Below are positions 60,513-64,000 of a stretch of 64,000 nt of DNA, piece by piece. Positions within the stretch are counted from its first letter, which is position 1. Every line of letters begins with the position of its first letter. The notes under the pieces are model-generated. The model did not search any database. It was not told the DNA's origin and saw nothing but the letters and a program-made list of their open reading frames with translations. This DNA is from G963665495 sp963677785 (lineage in GTDB: Bacteria > Desulfobacterota > Desulfovibrionia > Desulfovibrionales > Desulfovibrionaceae): NCBI GenBank assembly GCA_963677785.2, contig CAXXDH010000002.1, positions 1,025,730 through 1,089,729 on the forward strand, written 5' to 3'. The translations under genes and the position numbers were made by a program.

Positions 60513-60542
60513 AATTTATGTAGTCTGATTCCTACATAAATT
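60513..60542. repeat. 11-bp inverted repeat upstream of the rmlB promoter
   Basis: AATTTATGTAG - 8 bases - CTACATAAATT, perfect, centred about 70 bp upstream of the -35 box. It is a candidate operator. Confidence 0.5.
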
Positions 60543-60584
60543 ATCAGAAAAATAGCAGTGGACTGGTTTGAAGCAGCTTTTTAA

Positions 60585-60613
60585 TTGATGGGCGCGAGGC
60601 ATAATGGTATTAT
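60585..60613 (+). promoter_or_regulatory. Sigma-70-type promoter of rmlBD
   Basis: TTGATG (60585-60590), exactly 17 bp, TATTAT (60608-60613). It implies a leader of about 175 nt before the rmlB start. Confidence 0.6.
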
Positions 60614-60795
60614 AGCTATTGGTCATCTGGAGATTGATCAAAAAGGGATATGCGGCCTGTGCCCGATGGATCTGGTAAATTGAGAGCGTATTTCACTCGC
60701 CCGGCTTGACTGTTAAAATCTGTCTTGATTGCATTTGACCTGATCCTGCCCATCGGGATATGAAAGTAAAAATTCTTTTGCGAGGTGTGTGCAGG

Positions 60796-61818
60796 ATGCG
60801 ATTATTGGTCACGGGAGGCAGTGGATTTATCGGCTCCAATTATGTGCAATTTCTTTATGAGACAGATCCTGATGTTTTTGTGGTTAACCTCGATAAGTTA
60901 ACGTACGCTGGCAATCCCATGAATCTGGAGGCCGTAGAGAAAAAATACGGGGGCTCCCGGTATGTTTTCGCCAAAGGCGACATTGCCAATGCCGAATTTG
61001 TGGCCTGGATTTTAAAAGAATACGCAATCGATGCGATAGTCAATTTTGCTGCGGAAAGTCACGTGGACCGCTCCATCACTGATCCTGGAGCTTTTGTGCG
61101 TACCAATGTACTTGGTACGCAGGTGTTATTGGATACAGCGCGCAGCATGGGGATCAAACGGTTCGTGCATGTTTCCACAGACGAGGTATACGGTTCGCTT
61201 GGGGCTGATGAAAAGGCTTTTACCGAAAAGACACCATTGGCGCCAAATAGTCCGTATTCCGCATCCAAGGCCGGAGCTGATTTGCTCGTCAGATCTTATT
61301 GGAAAACTTATGAATTTCCTGTCATTATCACGCGTTGTTCCAATAATTACGGTCCTCACCAATTCCCTGAAAAATTGATTCCTTTGATGTATCTCAAGGC
61401 GGCGGCTGACGAGCCTCTTCCTGTCTATGGCGATGGACACAATGTCAGGGACTGGATCTACGTCAGAGATCATTGCCGGGGTGTGGATCTGGCCTTGCGC
61501 AAGGGAATGCCCGGCAGCATTTATAATTTCGGGGGTAATGCGGAAAAGCAGAACCTCGAAGTTGTCCGAACCATGCTTTCTCTTCTGGGAAAGCCAGAAA
61601 CTCTCATAAGCTATGTCAAAGACCGTCCCGGACATGACAGACGCTACGCAATGGATTATACCCTTGCAGCCCGTGAACTCGGTTTTGAGCCAGAATATAG
61701 TTTTGAAAGCGGTCTGGGTGAAACAGTGGAGTGGTACCGAAATAATGCTTCCTGGCTTGAATCTGTTCAAAGCGGCGCCTACCGTGAATTTATGCGGACC
61801 TGGTATAAGGAGCGATAA
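60796..61818 (+). CDS. rmlB: dTDP-glucose 4,6-dehydratase
   Basis: The 340-residue protein starts at the ATG at 60796 (GCAGG close, GAGGTG further upstream); an in-frame start 12 codons earlier gives an unlikely N-terminus. The extended SDR motifs are LLVTGGSGFIGSNYVQFL (NAD binding), NFAAESHVDRSI (diagnostic of RmlB), STDEVYGSLG, the catalytic YSASKAGADLLVRSY, and CSNNYGPHQFPEKLIPLM. It makes dTDP-4-keto-6-deoxyglucose, a precursor of rhamnose and related surface sugars. The stop overlaps the rmlD ATG by one base. rmlA and rmlC are absent nearby. Confidence 0.96.
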   Translation: MRLLVTGGSGFIGSNYVQFLYETDPDVFVVNLDKLTYAGNPMNLEAVEKKYGGSRYVFAKGDIANAEFVAWILKEYAIDAIVNFAAESHVDRSITDPGAFVRTNVLGTQVLLDTARSMGIKRFVHVSTDEVYGSLGADEKAFTEKTPLAPNSPYSASKAGADLLVRSYWKTYEFPVIITRCSNNYGPHQFPEKLIPLMYLKAAADEPLPVYGDGHNVRDWIYVRDHCRGVDLALRKGMPGSIYNFGGNAEKQNLEVVRTMLSLLGKPETLISYVKDRPGHDRRYAMDYTLAARELGFEPEYSFESGLGETVEWYRNNASWLESVQSGAYREFMRTWYKER

Positions 61819-62726
61819 TGAGCGAATCCAAACTGCAAACGCAAAAGAATCTCGTACTCGGGGGACGGCATGGTCTTCTCGGGCAGTCTTTGGTCAAAGT
61901 CCTGCAAGGATACGGCGGTGAAGTGATCATTCATGGCCGAGAGGATGTGAACGTATCGAATTTCAGCGAACTGGAGGATTATCTGGCGGCCCAGCAGCCT
62001 GATGTCGTTTTTAACACTATTGCGTATACTGCTGTGGATACTGCGGAAGATGATAAAGATGCCGCGTTTCGTTTAAACAAGGATTTGCCGGCAACATTGG
62101 GCAGATTATCCGTCAAACTAGGGTTCAAACTCGTTCATTACAGCACGGATTTCGTATTTGACGGTCGTATGAGCGAACCTTACTCGCTTTCCGACGAACC
62201 CAACCCCTTATCCGTCTATGGCGAGAGTAAGCTTGCTGGAGAAAATGCTTTGCTCCGTGCCGGCTCCGAAGATGTCTTCATTATTCGTACTGCATGGCTT
62301 TTTGGACCGGGAAAAAAAAATTTCGTGCAGACAATATTGAATCTCGCCCGTGAGCGAAATCAGCTTAAAGTCATCCATGACCAGATCGGCTCTCCCACCT
62401 ATACGCCAGATCTTGCAAAATACAGTTGTGTTTTATTGGAAAAGGGCGTGCAGGGAATTTATCACATAGTAAACAGTGGCCAGGCCAGTTGGTGCGAACT
62501 TGCAGCGGAAGCCGTGAATATGGCCGGCATGAACTGCACCATTCTGGCCATTCCTACCAGCGAATATCCGCTTCGGGCAGTGCGTCCGGCTTTTTCCGTT
62601 TTGAATACAGATAAATTCACCTTGCGAACAGGAGTAACCCCGCGCCCGTGGGTTCAGGCACTACGGGAGTATGTTTTCGAATATCTGCATGAAAAGGGCT
62701 ATGTAGACCAGACAATCACGTCTTGA
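61818..62726 (+). CDS. rmlD: dTDP-4-dehydrorhamnose reductase
   Basis: The 302-residue SDR protein has the N-terminal LVLGGRHGLLGQSLVKVL (GxxGxxG), NTIAYTAVDTAEDD, HYSTDFVFDGR, the catalytic Tyr/Lys in SVYGESKLAGENALL and RTAWLFGPGKKNFVQTIL, all characteristic of RmlD. It performs the last step of dTDP-L-rhamnose synthesis, or a similar reduction. It overlaps rmlB by 1 bp (TAATG), so the two are co-translated. The N-terminus has about 10 extra residues over the E. coli enzyme. The next feature is an IS element. Confidence 0.93.
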   Translation: MSESKLQTQKNLVLGGRHGLLGQSLVKVLQGYGGEVIIHGREDVNVSNFSELEDYLAAQQPDVVFNTIAYTAVDTAEDDKDAAFRLNKDLPATLGRLSVKLGFKLVHYSTDFVFDGRMSEPYSLSDEPNPLSVYGESKLAGENALLRAGSEDVFIIRTAWLFGPGKKNFVQTILNLARERNQLKVIHDQIGSPTYTPDLAKYSCVLLEKGVQGIYHIVNSGQASWCELAAEAVNMAGMNCTILAIPTSEYPLRAVRPAFSVLNTDKFTLRTGVTPRPWVQALREYVFEYLHEKGYVDQTITS

Positions 62727-62832
62727 TTCATTCAGTTGGCTTGTTATGACCATGTGATATGCTGCGGCATATTCTGCAGTCGTCTCTTCTGTATTCTTCT
62801 TTTTGCATCACAATGTAATTATTAATTTTGCT

Positions 62833-64000
62833 TTGGTTTCTCCCGTCTTTTTGGTTCATCCGGTCAAAGCGTACTTCGCCTCATGAATCCCCATGATCCT
62901 GAGTTTGAAGAATTCCATATCTCGATAACCGTATGCTTGCCTTTTCATTGTTTTGATTTTGTTGTTTGTTCCTTCCATTGGCCCCGATGTTATCGGATGA
63001 TCGTACCAGGCCAGGATGCCAGACCGGTGAGCCGCCAGAGTTCCACCTATCGTCATCAAAGGGCCGAGTCCTGAGACTCTGGCACGAGCAATCCAGTCGT
63101 CGAGGAAAATTTCAGCTTCTACCTTGCTGGGTTGGCTCCATATTTGCCGCAAATCCTCTTTCATGTAGTATGCAAGAGCCAGTGGCTTATTGTATTCCAA
63201 CGCCTCGTTCAAACGTTCCCGCTCGTTTCGCTTCTCATCAAGGTTGTCAGGATTTTTCAAAAGGAGCCACCGGCTTCCTTTGAGCACATCCTTGCCCATG
63301 CTGTCTTTCAACTCCCGGTACTGCTTGCGGCGAACTTCCGTAAGTTTGTCGTTCATCAATTTGACCACATGGAAGTGGTCGAAAACCAATGGTACTCCGG
63401 GCAAGTTTTCCAGTACGGCTCCAATATAGGCGGCACTCAAGTCCGTTGCTACTGCACGAATTTTTGCCCGAGAACGCTTCAGTTTCTTCCAGAATGGTTT
63501 CAGCGCGTCGGCTCCTTTGCCGTCCCCACAAAAATCACTGCGCCGCTTTTCAAGTCCATGACCAAAGTGAGATATTTGTGCCCCTTGCGAACACTTATTT
63601 CGTCAATGGCAAAATACCTGAGCTTTGAAAGCTTGGGGTTGCCGTATTTTCGTTGAAGGTTGCGTTTGAAAATATCTTTGACGCTATCCCAGCCGATACC
63701 CAATAGATTGGCGGCATCAAGCATGGTCATAGTTTTCACCAAAAACAAAACGAACCGCTCAAAGGCCTTGGTATACCAGCGTCTTTTATCCGCAATTTTG
63801 ATGTCTATGCGTCGTACACAACCACATTTCCTGCACTCGACGCGCGGCACGTTTACCACCAGCCAGACTGGTTTGAACCCAATGGGCACTGTCCTTAGCC
63901 ACCGTTCTGATTCCCCACGTCGCAATACGTTTTTGCTCTTGCAAGAGGGGCATTGGAGCATCTTAGCTTTCGGTCGAACATGAAAAATCAAGCTACCAGA
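62833..64000 (-). mobile_element. Second ISL3-family element, running off the right edge
   Basis: The transposase gene reads right to left and ends at 62856. A plausible terminal repeat (GGTTTCTCCCGTCTTTTTGG) begins at about 62833, but it cannot be paired because the other end is outside the window. It differs clearly from the ISL3 copy at 20.3 kb in both protein and IR sequence. Confidence 0.6.
62856..64000 (-). pseudogene. ISL3-family transposase, frameshifted, N-terminus beyond the window
   Basis: The upstream frame (64000-63500) carries the zinc region LQCPSCKSKNVLRRGE and VECRKCGC, a helix-turn-helix-like stretch and the first catalytic Asp in YFAIDEISVRKGHKYL. The downstream frame (to 62856) carries AVATDLSAAYIGAVL (second Asp), FDHFHVVKLMNDKL and PMEGTNNKIKTMKRQAYGYRD (Glu). 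The two join if one G is added to the GGGG at 63524-63527 (GDGKGADALKPFWKK then reads through). Either the gene is inactivated by a one-base deletion or the run is a sequencing error; programmed frameshifting is not usual in ISL3. Confidence 0.88.

Larger units (their letters stand above)
60098..60795. other. AT-rich intergenic region and rmlB leader
   Basis: This 698-bp gap separates the HDOD gene from rmlB. It holds an 11-bp inverted repeat (60513-60542) and a good sigma-70 promoter (60585-60613). The last 180 bp would be the rmlB 5' untranslated leader. No gene is supported. Confidence 0.6.

Noticed and set aside
1..64000. CRISPR arrays, tRNA and rRNA genes, prophage modules
   Set aside because: No regularly spaced direct repeats, no tRNA-like cloverleaf with CCA-type ends, no rRNA-like sequence and no phage structural genes were seen in any gap.

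Overview
The window reads as a contiguous chromosomal segment of a motile, Gram-negative, anaerobe-type bacterium, most likely a Desulfovibrionales member (Desulfobacterota). The basis is mixed. The gene set contains flagellin, FliM, MotAB, lipoproteins with OmpA domains, PBP1A, a DHH-CBS-poly(A) polymerase fusion and an IspDF fusion. The order argB-hslU-htrA without hslV is one I associate with Desulfovibrio-like genomes. Coding regions have moderate GC, while several intergenic stretches are strikingly AT-rich. No rRNA, tRNA or CRISPR array was found.

Layout. 1-6 kb: 3' part of uvrB, a two-TM RCK potassium channel, an OmpA/L,D-transpeptidase lipoprotein and rtcB. 5.9-7.6 kb: flagellin behind a clear sigma-28 promoter, then a non-coding AT-rich gap. 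7.6-12 kb: dnaE-queD-dtd, tightly packed. 12-19.5 kb: a partner-switching module (REC-SpoIIE phosphatase, RsbW-like kinase, STAS antagonist) followed by a FapA-like protein, motA, motB, a CgeB-like glycosyltransferase and a zinc-ribbon membrane protein. 19.7-22.3 kb: a decayed mobile island in which an ISL3 element has landed inside an IS66 tnpB, next to an ISAs1-type fragment. 22.5-33.4 kb: mostly housekeeping genes (ClpX-like ATPase, DUF429, HIT/LapA, TIGR00725, DHH-CBS-PAP fusion, XerD, PfkB kinase, THUMP methyltransferase, FliM). 33.6-41.6 kb: cell-envelope genes, namely a triple-OmpA lipoprotein, an LpoA-like lipoprotein convergent with PBP1A, and a divergent pair of secreted proteins of unknown family, one built of about seven 38-residue repeats. 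42-47.5 kb: pyrR, argB, hslU, htrA and two small unknown genes. 47.7-55.9 kb: a self-contained 27-codon transcription unit, then lipid and isoprenoid genes (FadD, DUF3089 hydrolase, deoxyhypusine-synthase-like protein, acyl-ACP synthetase/acyltransferase fusion, IspDF). 56-62.7 kb: ferritin, a membrane protein, a translationally coupled HDOD-GAF pair and rmlB-rmlD. The right edge is a second, frameshifted ISL3 transposase gene.

How it fits together. The strongest functional theme is motility and its control: flagellin, the stator, the switch protein FliM, FapA and a partner-switching phosphatase/kinase/antagonist set. A second theme is envelope maintenance: L,D-transpeptidase, PBP1A, its presumed lipoprotein activator, HtrA, and OmpA-type peptidoglycan anchors. 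The best candidates for undescribed biology are the 38-residue repeat protein with its divergent aromatic-rich secreted neighbour (39.6-41.6 kb), the 27-codon membrane peptide unit (47.7 kb), and the twin AAAAAACGTTTTTT palindromes in front of the DUF429 gene (24.3 kb). None of these could be searched against databases here.
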